Shown here piece by piece: positions 12,429 through 24,324 of a stretch of DNA of 64,000 bases. Location of the stretch: positions 558,001 through 622,000 of the forward strand of contig JABRWF010000003.1 of NCBI GenBank assembly GCA_018343915.1, given 5' to 3'. Position numbers and translations under genes: made by a program. The notes below the pieces were generated by a model, which searched no databases, had not been told where the DNA came from, and saw only the letters and a list, made by a program, of their open reading frames with translations. Positions within the stretch are counted from its first letter, which is position 1; each line of letters opens with the position of its first letter. This stretch comes from Agroathelia rolfsii (taxonomy: Eukaryota; Basidiomycota; Agaricomycetes; Amylocorticiales; Amylocorticiaceae).

Positions 12429-15400
12429 ATGTCGATCGCGAGAACCCAAACACGCCCCAATTTGCCCATGGCCAATCCGAATGTAATCAGCTCGCAATCG
12501 AAATCTCATGTCCTAGCTGGCGTGCAAGACGCGTACTGGAGCGACGACGAAACCGTATGTCGCCCTTTCCATTTTTACAAAAATCCCCTCTTATACTTTC
12601 CATAAACCCGATCCATCGGCCGTCCTGACCCTGTATTTTCTATCCGTGTAGGAGGATGTGGAATGCCCACTTTGCCTCGAGGAAATGGACGTGTCCGATC
12701 TCAACTTCAAACCATGCATTTGCGGTTACCAGGTGATTTTTTTTTTGACCTCTGCCACCGCCAAGCTTGCTCACCAGCATTTACCTGAACGTTAATTAGG
12801 TCTGCCGATTCTGCTGGCACCATATCAAGGAGAACTTGAACAAACGGTGCCCGGCTTGCCGTCGTGTCTACACAGACGAAGCCGTCGAATTCAAGCCGAT
12901 GAACCAAGAAGAGTGCGTCTTCTTTCCACTTGTTCTCGAGAAATCTCATCCTGTGATATTCTGCATACTCAGCTGACCCTTAAATGTTCACAGCCACAAG
13001 CGCCTTACACAGCAGAAGAAGCAAAAAGAGCGCGAGCGCAAAGAACTAGATGCCCTAGGAAGGCGTCATCTCGCCAATGTTCGCGTCGTACAGCGGAATG
13101 TGGTGTACGTTGTTGGGATCGGTCCGAGATTTGCAAAAGAAGAGGTTTGACCTTTCTTCATTGCCCATCATCATTTGTCATCTTTTCTCTTTTCCTTTCT
13201 TCCAAAGCAAAAGATTACAAAGTGCAGCATGCTCAAACGATCCCACCCTAGCTAATCCCGACGCTCCGATCGACTGACTACTTCGGACAATACGGGAAAA
13301 TCAACAAGATTGTTCTCGTTAAACGTACACCCTCCAGTGGCGGGGCACCCGTCGTGGGCTTGTATATTACGTACCATCGACGCGAAGATGCGGCACGCTG
13401 TATTGCCGCAGTTGACGGGACAGCATCCTCCGGTAGTGGGCGAGATATTATGCGCGCGAGCTATGGGACAACCAAGTATTGCATGGCTTTCTTGCGCGGT
13501 GTTTCGTGTTCCGATCATAACTGCATGAATTTGCATGAATGGGGTGATGAAAAGGATTGCTTCACAAAGGAGGATTTGACAACTATGTTTGTCCCACCTG
13601 ATCATGTTTCAAGTGTGGCCTTGTTACTGATCTTCCATACAGTAAACATACAATGAAGGACTCCGAAAATAGGGTCCGAACGACAACTGTGGTACACAAG
13701 AAAGCTGATGAAGCTGAAGGTAAGTTTGTCGCTTGCTTGTTTCAATTCGCTCTTACATGTATCATCCAGGGTTACCTCGAGCTGCATCCTGGGCCCAGAA
13801 GAGTGTTGTCAGCTCAACACCCACCTCTACCACTATATCATTGACATCTACCCGGCCTATGCGTCGCGGGACGAACCCACGACCCACTCGGACTGCGACT
13901 ACGACCACAACTGCAGATTCAAAACCCAGCAAGATTCAGCCAGAGAAGAAAACAGCAGCCACGACATCGAACAAGCCATCATCACAAGCATCATCATCGC
14001 GTCCTCCCACTCCAGCCGTCCATCCATTGCCTCCTCGACCGCAGACGCCCGTAGAAATGAAGAGACCAAAGAGCAAAGAACGCGGTCCGGTTGCCGCTGT
14101 CATTGCTTCGTCTCGTCCATCCACACCCACACCCTCGGTCACTGCGGAGTCAGATGCCGCATCCGTTGAGGCAAAACCTGCTGCATCTTCATCACCTGTT
14201 CCGCAGCCGCCATCTCCACCTCCGCGACCACAGTCCACGCAATCAGTACAATCATCAACGCCCTCGGTGCCCTCCGCTCCTGCAGTGCCACCTGGTATCT
14301 CATCTGTACCACCCGGCCTGTCGGCTCCTCCTGGTATTCCCGTACCTGCACATCTTCAACGCGAAGAAGCATCACATCCTCCCACTCCTATTCTCTCCTC
14401 AACGACTTCGTACCAGATGTCGACTGCGGCAAGAGCGCTTCTTGAGGACGTGCAAGCAAGACGAGACTCTGCGCCATCCGCGATCCAATCAACGCCCTTC
14501 CCCGACTTTGACCGTACGCTGCACAGCCTCGCGAGCGGAGACAGTGGAGGAGGATTCCATTTCGAGCTGGACCCTAGTCTTACCAATGGTGATGTTGATT
14601 ATGCTGCTGTTCCCGATATGGTCGGCGAGCCATCCATTCCGTTCCAGAGTGGATTCATGGATGGGCTCCCTGCTCTTAAACCGCAATTACCCTCGATATC
14701 AACGTATTCGATGCCACCTCCTGGTCTGGGGTATCAAGTGAATGTCAACCGGTCTGTGTATGATCCCCTCATATCTCGGGGCACGAGCTCGCCAAGCATT
14801 GAGTCTTCTTCGCCTGTATCTAATTACACTGGATCCTTTAATCCATTCAGCGAATCAATCAGCGACCCGTCTCGACATCCATTGGCATTCGATGATGACT
14901 CGAGCCGCAGGCAATCTCGATTTGGATTTGCTCGCGGTAGACAGGGTTCGACTGCTGCGTCCTCTCCTTCGCGAGTAGGCTCGCCGCTCGTAAATGCTAC
15001 GGAAGCCTCGTACTTCAATCCTATGGAAATTCCTGCTCCTACACCTCAAAGTGTTTCGTGGAGGCAGCCACCGTCGTTGCCTAATGATTATGGGTATCAA
15101 CGGCAGCAAACGCCCTCGGTAATGAATGCTCCCGCTTATCATCCGGTGGCAGCCAGCTCCCAGCAGGTTTATCCTCAGGCAGGTGGCCGTTATCAGTCTT
15201 TCGGAGCACCAATGGGCGTGAGTGAGGCCCAGTTACGGGAGCTGATACAGTCAAGCCGGCGCGTAGAGTCGCCGTCCATTCATAGGGGTATGCCTGGTAA
15301 GAGAACCCTTTATCCTTTAACTCAAAAATAGATTTGTTAATTGCAAAGTGTAAACAGAATCCCAGAGTAAATATAACTCTACGCCCATATTCAACGATCC

Positions 15401-17740
15401 GGCGATCATGTCGGCCAAGATGGCATCTATGTCAATGGCAGACAATGGACTCTATTCTGCGGCCCATATGATGGACGAATTTTCATCTCCTCGATTGTCG
15501 TATGGACCTCCGCCCGGGATCTCGTTTCCACCTGGGCTCATGCCGAGTCCTGGATTGTCGAACGTGAACCGCGACGGCCGCTTTATGAACGGCGGTATGG
15601 AACCTGTTCATGGTGAGTTCTTTATCCCTTTTATAGGGGAGGGAGTCCCAGTCCAGAGTACCGAGTCCCGTGCTTTCCCAGTGCGGCAAATGAACCAGCG
15701 GCGTTGAAAATGATGTAAAAATATAATAAAAAAGACACTTTCGCACCCCCTTTCCACCAACGACCGACCTGCCCATCCCAACAGTTCATCATCACTCGTT
15801 TGCACAAACCAAATTCGCCCTTCACTTGTACCAATACCATGCAAGCGTTATAATTTTCTCATAATACCCCTTATCCCCTACACCACACCACACGCATGCG
15901 CAAATGCATTGACGCCCACGACGATGGATTTCATAATTTATTCACCCACTTTCATATCATCCATCATGTATTCTCCCTCCCCTCCCTCCCCTTTCCTTTG
16001 ACAATCATTATATATATTGTTAATTCACCGTTTTCTCCCATTTCTTTTTCTTTCGTGCTGACATGCATTTGGTCATCTCTTGAAGTGTCGTCTACGCCCG
16101 TCGCAACGGGTTCTTCATCTCCGTCGTCTCAGACTCAGGCTCAAGAGCTCGTGCCTATGCCCTCGCCTGCGCCCACGTCTGCGCCGCCTCTTTCGCCGAC
16201 TGAGTTCCCTGCACTTTCGGTCGCTACTGCCACCGACACTGCAGCGTCTACACCTCAGCAGCAATCTGCCACTGCGACCGCTTCTTCTCCTTGTACTCCT
16301 ACTGATGCTCGAGAAGAGCGGGAAAAAGTGGCGCTTGCCAAAGCTGAGAAGAAGGCCGCTAAAAAAGCTGCCGCTGCTGAACGCGCCGCGGAGAGGCAGA
16401 AGATAGCACAGGAAAAAGCGGCGCTCAGGGCTGTTGAGAAGGCACGTCTGGCGGCGGAGAAAGAAAAGGCGAATGCACTCAAGGCAGCTGAGAAGGAGCG
16501 ACTGGCACAAGAAAAGGTTGAGAGGGAAAGGGCCGAGAAGGAGGCTGCCGCTCTGAAAGCTAAAGCGGAGAAGGAGCGACCTGACAAGGGAAAAGCTGAG
16601 CAGGAGAAAATTGCATTGGCTAAGCAGAAGCAAGAGCAGGAAAAGGCCGCACCTGCTGCAAGAAAAGCACCGATTGCTGCTGCGAAAGCCAAGAATCAAA
16701 ATTCTGCTAAGCAACCCAAAATTAACTCGGCAGCACCGACAGCAGGGCCCTCTTCGTCATCGAGCGAACCGCAAGTTCAAGTTCCGTTGTTGTCTAAGCT
16801 GCCCAAAAAGTATAAGCCTGCCGCTCCTAGACCAATCAGGATCCCAGTCAAGGACGAGGAATCGTTGCTCAGTGAAGATCAGGTCGCATTGCAATCTGCT
16901 CCTGTCTCTGAAGCTATCGGAACAAAGACAAATACGGCGCATTCTAGTGTGAACAACTCTCGATCGCAGTCTTTGGAGCGCGAGTCCGACTATGCTCCTA
17001 CGTTAGCAGACTTCTTCGACGAACTGGACGTAGACAGCTCTCATCTTGACCTCTACTCGCATCCCTTCTTTGATCTCAGTAGGGTCAACCCTGCGGCCAA
17101 GATGCCATTGGAATATGGTCCTTTAGTTCATGCTCTATCTGCACTCTCTGTCGGCGGTGGATCATTTGCCAACAGCATGCCGTCGGGATCCATCGATAAC
17201 GCCGTCTCATCGTTCCAGCAACTCCTAGAGACCCTGACTCAGACGATCTCCGATCTCCTGCGATTGCTCCCTCGCACCACATGGGATGATAGCTCAACAT
17301 TTGACGGTGTACTACGTGACATGCTCAAGGGCGATGATTTCTTGGACGAAACGGGTGAGGACGGTCCTGGAAAAGAGGACGAAGTAGCGGCTCTAACTCT
17401 GGCTTTAGAGCGCAGGGCGCGATGGATGGAAGTACAGCTCTCGAAGCTGGAGGAACTGCATCGGGACATCAACACCGCCGCCGTCCGTGCCGTGCTCGCA
17501 TTCAATGACAACGGATGGGATCGTCATGGGTTTTTGCCCCACATGGGCAACACCCTCCGTCGTTTCGATAGCATTGGAACCGTGGAAGAGAACGGCGTGG
17601 TCAGGCCCATGACGATCGACGAGCTGGAGAAAAAGCTGGCCGTGGCAAAGGAGGCCGCTGATTTTGCTGAGGCGGAAGTAAGGGAAAGTATGCTGTATAT
17701 GCAAGAGTTTAAGCCTATTGAGTACGAGTTGAGTCTATAA
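12429..17740 (+). CDS. NOT4: NOT4/CNOT4-type E3 ubiquitin ligase of the CCR4-NOT complex
   Basis: Nine exons (12429-12554, 12652-12732, 12800-12912, 12994-13144, 13252-13586, 13643-13719, 13770-15296, 15358-15612, 16086-17740) join in frame to 1,439 residues. A C4C4 RING (CPLCLEE...CRFCWHH...CPACRR, residues about 46-88) marks NOT4. An RRM follows (RNVVYVVGIGPRF ... GLYITYHRREDAARCI), then a CCCH zinc finger (FLRGVSCSDHNCMNLHEWG). LPRAASW follows, a segment typical after the finger. The rest is a long Ser/Pro-rich disordered region, an Ala/Lys/Glu coiled coil (about 16,320-16,650) and a conserved-looking acidic C-terminal segment. NOT4 ubiquitinates nascent-chain and ribosomal targets and scaffolds deadenylation. 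It is more than twice the length of yeast Not4. The last intron (473 bp, CT-rich) is unusually long for this locus. Confidence 0.92.
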
Positions 17741-17882
17741 ACTGTAGAACGACATTCGTTCACGTTCACGCCTGTTGCATTTTATTTTTGATCTTTAAAT
17801 CACAATTCTGCCTTTCTATCCAACGTTCCCTAATATATATATATATCTGTACACACCATATGTACCAACCGATACATCGCCG

Positions 17883-18436
17883 TTAAAATTCAATTTGATT
17901 TTCGGCTTGACTGAGAATAGGCGCCTTAACAGCACTGTAACAGAGCACAAGGTCATTTGGTTTGATTTCATAAATGGACGACCATGTGTAACTTACCCCA
18001 TTGCAGCAATAGCAGTCATCCCCATCAGAGTTACAAATGGCACAACATTTCGATTCTAATGCTCGTGCAGCATGGGCTGGGCTTGCGTCCCGAACGAAGA
18101 GCTCGTGACCATCGACTGTCCTGACCAGCACTAATATGAGGGGGAGTGGTAACTCGTTAGCAAGCCCAAGGCCATTGCATGAATCTCGATGGACTCACGT
18201 TCAGACACTATGCTGTTATCCTGATCTGCGCGTTTTGAGGGAGAGTTGTCGCCGAAAGACTAAATAAGCAGGAGAAACATATTGAGTCAATATAGGAGAT
18301 CATTGAAATAGATTTTGTAATAATTAATATTGGGGCTGTGAAACAGGATACGTACAAGCCTCTTGACCTCAGCATGTGAATCTGCCAAAACAGATACGAT
18401 GGCGCCGAGGAAAAACAGGACACAAGATGCACGCAT
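17883..18436 (-). CDS. Small secreted cysteine-rich protein
   Basis: ATG at 18436 opens a signal peptide (MRASCVLFFLGAIVSVLADS) with likely cleavage after ALA/VLADS. Three short exons then join in frame (AEVKRL, SFGDNSPSKRADQDN..., VRTVDGHELFVRD...) to a Cys cluster KCCAICNSDGDDCYCCNG. A consensus GTAAGT follows. If spliced, the protein ends at once with Cys-Cys-stop (17926); if retained, it runs to 17883. The mature product would be about 65-100 residues with 6-8 Cys. A KR site precedes the mature region, suggesting Kex2 processing. Small, secreted and Cys-rich is the profile of fungal effector candidates, but no known family is recognised. Confidence 0.6.
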
Positions 18437-18883
18437 AGTAAACAGGACAAACAGGAGAGTGTGAGGGTAACGGTGAGCCGTGTGGAGTGTGTCCGTTGCG
18501 ACGATTAACCATTATATATATTGGGGACTCGTAGTACAAATGGATATATTTAAACCACAAATGACCGAGTCAATGATCGTGGACACGTATAGGGGGTACC
18601 ATCATTATCCGCGTCGAGGGCGCTCAATTGATCATAATCACCAGGAAACAGTGAAAAAGAAGCACGCTAAAGCAAGGTTCATCACACGGTCCAATAGAAA
18701 TTACGCATACGGAATGAGAAGCCACCAACAAGCCGCGACGTCACATTGGCACGCATACGAAAACGTTCATCACGATCATGGACTGCATGGCTACAACTAC
18801 GACTCAATGTACCAGCGGTCCGATAGCATGTGATTTACTAGGCAAACAGCATGTACTTTCTCCAGGAATAGTCAAGTCTTGGA
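18437..18883. other. Intergenic region, small secreted gene to PAN2
   Basis: Promoter side of the minus-strand secreted gene and 3' flank of PAN2. An AT-rich TATATATA run at about 18513-18520 lies some 75 bp upstream of the ATG at 18436 and could serve as its TATA element. No gene seen. Confidence 0.4.
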
Positions 18884-21800
18884 TCATCTCCGGGGACCAG
18901 ACCTCCAATTGGCGCTGTGGAAACCAGATGACTGTGAGGGAAACATATGGGTATGGTTCGGCGGGGGCGGCGGCGGAGGAACCATTGGATAATTCATAGT
19001 TGCGAGTGCCGCAAGTGAGGCTTGAATGCTGCCGTCGCGCGGGCTGAAAAAGTAGGGTGCTGGGGTGTTGGCCGTTGCGGGCACTTGCGATGGCGATGCA
19101 GCTGGAGCGCCCGGTAAAGGTGGAGGTCTCCAGTTCTGTGATTACCCGGGGACCATCCTTTATTAGCTGTAAAACGAGGAGATAGATGCTGAAACGTGAA
19201 CTTACATTCTCCCTTCCGAGTTTATAAAGCTCTTCCAATTTCTGATCGAAGGCACCCTGAGCTTCGAAGGCCTGATAAGCTTTATATAGGAGTAGGGCTG
19301 AACGGGCATCCTCGATCGAGTCATGCATTCCCGTCTGGATGTTCTCTTGAAGGACAAACCACGATAAGAATCGCAACGACAACCTCCTCTGGCGAGCCTT
19401 GAGAAAGTAGAGATCCACAGTATCGATAACCTGATCCGGTGGCACGTATAGGTCTGGGTTTTATGGTGAGTTATATATAAAAAAAAAAAGGTAAACGAAT
19501 AAAAAAAACACCGCACTAATGATCCTGAAATCTTTCGAAAGTCCATGTCCAATGAATATACAGCCCCGATCAACTAGCAACCTCAATTTCTTGTAGACAA
19601 GCTTTAATGGCGTTAGAGTATACCGTGAATGATGTGGATCGAGGTCGCCCACTGCATCATTATCGATCAAATTAATAGGGAAGTTACGACTTTGAAGGTT
19701 GATTTACGACTAACTTTTGATACCCGAATATTCCGTCAAATAATCAACAACAACGTCGCTAGTGTGGATGTGATCATCGATGAATGGAACACCCTCCTGA
19801 GGGCCATCTCCACGCAACAGTGAAACACGAGCAAGGCTGAGTCGAGCGGGACGAAGGACCTTATGTGACCCGTCTGACCGATATTCTATTTCCTCCTACA
19901 CAAGGTGAGGTCAAAGGGCGGATAAGCAGTTCCTTGGGAAGAAACATACCTGTTGCATGGATACAAATTCGGCGTCAATGGCAATCATCGTTCCAGGCAT
20001 GGGTAACTCGTCAGGTCGAAGACATTGGTGCTTGATCAGGTTTTCATCCCGGTTGCTGGTGATATTCTATCAACCGATTGAACGACCTCCAAGCGAAAAA
20101 GGCACCTACACGGTTATAGATGTATCCATGCATAATATTGATTGATCTATTTCCTGCGGTAGTCCGCTCAGATCTAGCCTATTCCTCATGTCTGTACGCT
20201 CCAGGTAGATTATACTCGGGACCTATGGCAGAGATACGATTAGAAACGAAATATTGAAGCATGCAATAGCATGGGCATTTACCTTCCATCGACCAGGGAA
20301 GCTCAACGCCTCCGCTTCTGATACATTCTGGACGACAAAATCATTGAAAATGTACCATGGACTCTCCTGCTCTGGGTCATTCTCTGCTTCAGGAACTATT
20401 TAAAGCCAGATTATTAGAAAGAACAACACCCGAAACGATTTGTCAGAAAATTGAACCTTTGATGATTGCTACCAAGTGCGATTTCCTATCCTTCCCCGTG
20501 ATCTGCACCACGAGCGCCTAAAAAGTACGGTTCAGATCAACAACCAAGAACCAAATCTTAACAAAGATACGAAATTAAAGCCTACCCGAACTTCGTATAT
20601 TACAGACTCGCTTTCCTGCTTACCATCACCGCCATCCCCTCTCAGCTCAACTTCAGGCTTAACGAACCGCCGCACACGATCATCCAACCATATATCCAGA
20701 TCTTCGTCATTGTGCACTCCGGCGTTGAACGCGAGTATAGGCGGATAGTCGGAGGCTGCAATAGTGCGCCGAGAGACGAACGACGCAAAACGCTTACATG
20801 AGTGGCAGGTGGCTTTATGCGTCAGCTCGCGTGTGATAGAAGAGCGCAGGATTGAGACGAAATCTCGTGCAGGCTGGTCGATGAAAGATGTCTGTTTCCC
20901 CACAGAGCGTGGATAAGTAATGTGTTGAGAACTTCATTTGATCCTATCGTGAGAACACTCACTTTGCGAGGATAGAGAATGTCAATGACGTGAGTCAAGT
21001 TCTCCTTTTCCCGGACCGCTTTACATATCGCGCAAGTCATGATGTTCTTGGTGTTGACACCAAAAAGCTGTGTGATCGGAGATGGAGATGTATTGGCAGA
21101 TTCAGACTGTGGCAGCAAAGACGGATTATAGGGTTGCGAATCCCCCTCAGCAGCCAGACTATCGACCAAAAACCTATGGAAGCTCTGGATCATGCGCGAA
21201 TAGTCCATGTCCTTGGACTCGAGACCGTAGTCGATGATATCAATAGCATTCGCCTCTTGAATTGTCCATAAATTAATATTAAACCGTATTTTTGAGTTGC
21301 CGTTATAAGACCTTACCTTTGGCTAACACACCAACTGTCTGGCAAAAATTGCTAGCCTGGCAATTTGTCCCCTCCGCATCCTCCAACATGCGGCTAATGA
21401 AGCCGAAATCACAGAATAAACAATGTTCCCGCAGACAATTGGTGGTGATGTGCGACTTAGCCAGACGTCGCAGATAGGGGTTATAATGCAAAATTTGCAC
21501 GAGAGGATTTGTATACGAGTTCAAAATGTGCGTTTCAAGTCCGCTGAATTCTGTTTTGTTGTAAAAACTGGTGCAGTGCGCATATATGCTCAGTTGACTA
21601 TTAGAGAAACACTCGTTTTCACGACGATGGCTCACCCGAAATCAAAGTCTTCGACGCCAAATTTGGAATATTCAATCTCTACACGCCGATATGCTCGGGG
21701 AATGTCGCCTCCAATATCGACTTCTTGTTCTCTCTACGTAAGATTTCATTATAAGGCAGACATATTGTTCCTTTTCTATAGCTGCTTACCGGTATACTTC

Positions 21801-23311
21801 TCGCTCGACCACTCCTGAAGTGTGCCTTGTCTTTGGTACTGGTATTTACAACGTTTCTACGTCCTCGAAGCTCGGGCGGGAAAGTGGCATATGCAAGGCC
21901 ATTGTTCATCTTCATCGTACTGAGGATCTGCTGTGGAATCTTTTGAGGTGGTGGATAGTTGATGCCTGGCGCAACAAATGTGTGACTCCAGGATGAAAGA
22001 AGTTCCTTTTCGTAATATGGCATTCCGATTGTGTTGAGAGGTCTAGATATTTATACCGGAAGCTGTTAAGACGGTGTAAACTAGGATTGATAGAAATTAC
22101 CGACGTTGAATCTGTCCATTCTATCTGTGGAAGTGGTTCAGGCGTATCAGCCCACTCGGGTGGTTGCCCATCGAACCCGTTAAACGGGAGCGTGACGTTT
22201 TCGTCAGCTGCGGTCATGAGATGAATCGACCCATCGGCATCGCCGAAACCCATGTAAGAGCCCATAGGCGATACTGCAATAGATGTGATGTACGAAGCAA
22301 CATCGAGCTGCAAATCAGTATTAGTGTTAATGTAGCCAAAGGCTCAAAAACAAATTCATGCCTGATAAAATTCGTTTGCGGTAGGGTCTGTGGCATCAAC
22401 GATGTTCACTAATCCCTGATTTGACGCCACTACAAGACTTGAGCCGCGACGGGGCATAGGGCTAATTAATGCTGGCCCTGTTGAGAATGGAATTGGCGGT
22501 AAAGCTTGGGTAGCACGTAAATCGAAAACTTTGATGAATGGATCTATCACAGGTCGAGACTGCCTTTGTTCAGCATCAGACCTGGTTCGATGGTTAGAAA
22601 GATAGGACACACCTAAGCCCCCAGCCGATGGTGAACGCATAATTGCCACTACACTGTAGATCTTGGATTCCTCCAGCGTGCGCGCGAGAAAATGATTGCG
22701 ATGCTTCGTCCTTGCGAAGCCCGGTGCGTGGATCGTATATGCGTATCTGTCCGTCAGAAGAGCCAGCTAAGAAGAATCCATGTGTTGCTTGAAGTTGAGT
22801 TACGAGAGAACTGGTGGGAGAGCGGCGAACAACTGAGCCCGTTATTGGGCTAAGAAACTGGAGCTCTGGAATTGGATCGGAAGTAGACACAGCAAGCACA
22901 TTGGGCGTTCCTGATGTGTTGGAAAATGCGCTCACGGCCGACGATGTTCTGAAGAATGTCAAATGTTAATGTGGGGAGGCAGCCCGCTAAAACTGATGGG
23001 ACACTTTACCGGAAATACCATTTGTTGAGACCACCCTTCGACCAAGATCCAAGGCCGTTGCTGTCCAAGCTATATGCACGAACAAAGTCCTCCCCAACCA
23101 AGATCTTCTTAACGGCCAGAGTGCCACCGACAGGGAATGATACACCCCGCAATCCAGCCGCACCATAGTAGGAGTAGATCATTCCTGTATTTGAGCCCGT
23201 CCATAGTGCATCTGAGACAGGATCAAAGGCAAGAGAAGTGACAGGCTGGCCAACGACATCTCTCTGATGAGTTATAGGTGGTAAAGGGCGAAATGTAGTA
23301 GCAGATGACAT
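18884..23311 (-). CDS. PAN2: PAN2, catalytic subunit of the PAN2-PAN3 poly(A) nuclease
   Basis: Minus-strand, multi-exon. From ATG 23311 an N-terminal WD40-like propeller is read ([54 protein letters not shown]). A linker follows ([12 protein letters not shown]), then the inactive ubiquitin-hydrolase-like domain ([12 protein letters not shown]..., [35 protein letters not shown]). The DEDD exonuclease has its four acidic positions: [10 protein letters not shown] (about 19,960), [13 protein letters not shown] and [17 protein letters not shown]. The C-terminus is Pro-rich ([11 protein letters not shown]) and stops at 18884. PAN2 starts cytoplasmic mRNA deadenylation, recruited through PAN3 and Pab1. 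Together with NOT4 it puts two deadenylation factors in one 11-kb stretch. Exon borders inside the middle third were not all fixed. Confidence 0.92.
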
Positions 23312-23744
23312 TGTTGAGAAAGTAGTGGCTTGGACAGATGATTGTCCAAGGTGCTAGTGTTGGCTTATAGAATACTTTACTGGTCAGTCACACATGCCTA
23401 AACTTTCAAGTTTGTCACAATAATCAACAACTTGAATAATTAATTCTCTGTTCAACGTTCAACGCCCTTTCACTTAATTCGAGCCCTGAATTTCCGGATC
23501 GCGCTATATCTCAGTCTCGTTTGTGTAAAAACAATAGATACACTACAAAGAGTATTAGGATATACCAATAAGTAATTTAGATCTATTCATCAATAGTCAT
23601 TCGGGCGTAAGCCTCACCCGGGACATGGAAGGCTAGATTAGTCCCAATCCTGGTTTTGGCTGCCTCTTTTTTGTGCGTGCGCATATGCTAATATTCTACG
23701 TGATAATATCTGTTGGGTGTTTTGGGTCCCCAGGCTCAAGGTCG
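23312..23744. other. Intergenic region upstream of PAN2
   Basis: 433 bp between the PAN2 start and the 3' end of the next minus-strand gene. It should hold the PAN2 promoter and the neighbouring 3' UTR. No gene seen. Confidence 0.4.
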
Positions 23745-24324
23745 TCAGCGGTGATGTCCATCGAAAAGATGGCCAAAACCACCAAAAAAGTGACTAAAAC
23801 CACCACCACCACCACCATTATCATCATCACCACCACCATTAATACGACCAAGAAATGGATCCAGGTCTGGTGGAGAAGCAAAATTAAATGACTTGTGCCT
23901 CGTATCGTGTGTCTTGATCTTGGAGAACCATGGGTATAGCTTAATGCTATCAGCGCGACTGACTGGCAGCGTACTAATAACGGGCAAGTCTATTTAAATA
24001 GACAAATATAACATAAGGATATATATATATATATACTTTACTTTATGTTGACTTTCTCTCACCTTGCGATTCAGGTTGATAGAGAATTAATTTTTCGGGT
24101 TGATTTGTCTTCGGGGATTGAGCATCCGGTTGATCATTTTGAGAGACTACATCATTTTTTAGCGACATAATATCAAGCGGATGATGTATTCTGTAAATGG
24201 GATACAGTTCACAGTTATGAACCGAGTATATTTAAAAGAAATGTTCTTACGGTGCAGCTTGAACGAGTGATAGAACAAATAGACCTAGAGAGCATATGAA
24301 CATGCCAGTGAACTTTATCTTCAT
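23745..24324 (-). CDS. Secreted Gly/His/Phe-rich small protein
   Basis: Exons 24324-24251, 24190-24063 and 23989-23745 join in frame to 148 residues. The start encodes a clear signal peptide (MKIKFTGMFICSLGLFVLSL, then VQAAP). A low-complexity Asn/Gln/Pro linker follows, then KLYPWFSKIKTHDTRHKSFNF. The tail has an RINGGGDDDNGGGGGG run and ends in aromatic-His repeats (FSHFFGGFGHLFDGHHR). The Gly run is encoded by a GGT/GAT trinucleotide tract that may vary in length. Function unknown. Secretion and a glycine/histidine tail suggest a wall-associated, metal-binding or effector protein, which is inference only. Confidence 0.65.

Noticed and set aside
16115..16714. Long minus-strand frames opposite the NOT4 coiled coil
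   Set aside because: Leu/Arg/Ser-rich shadows of Lys/Glu/Ala-rich codons on the other strand; no start context or splice signals.
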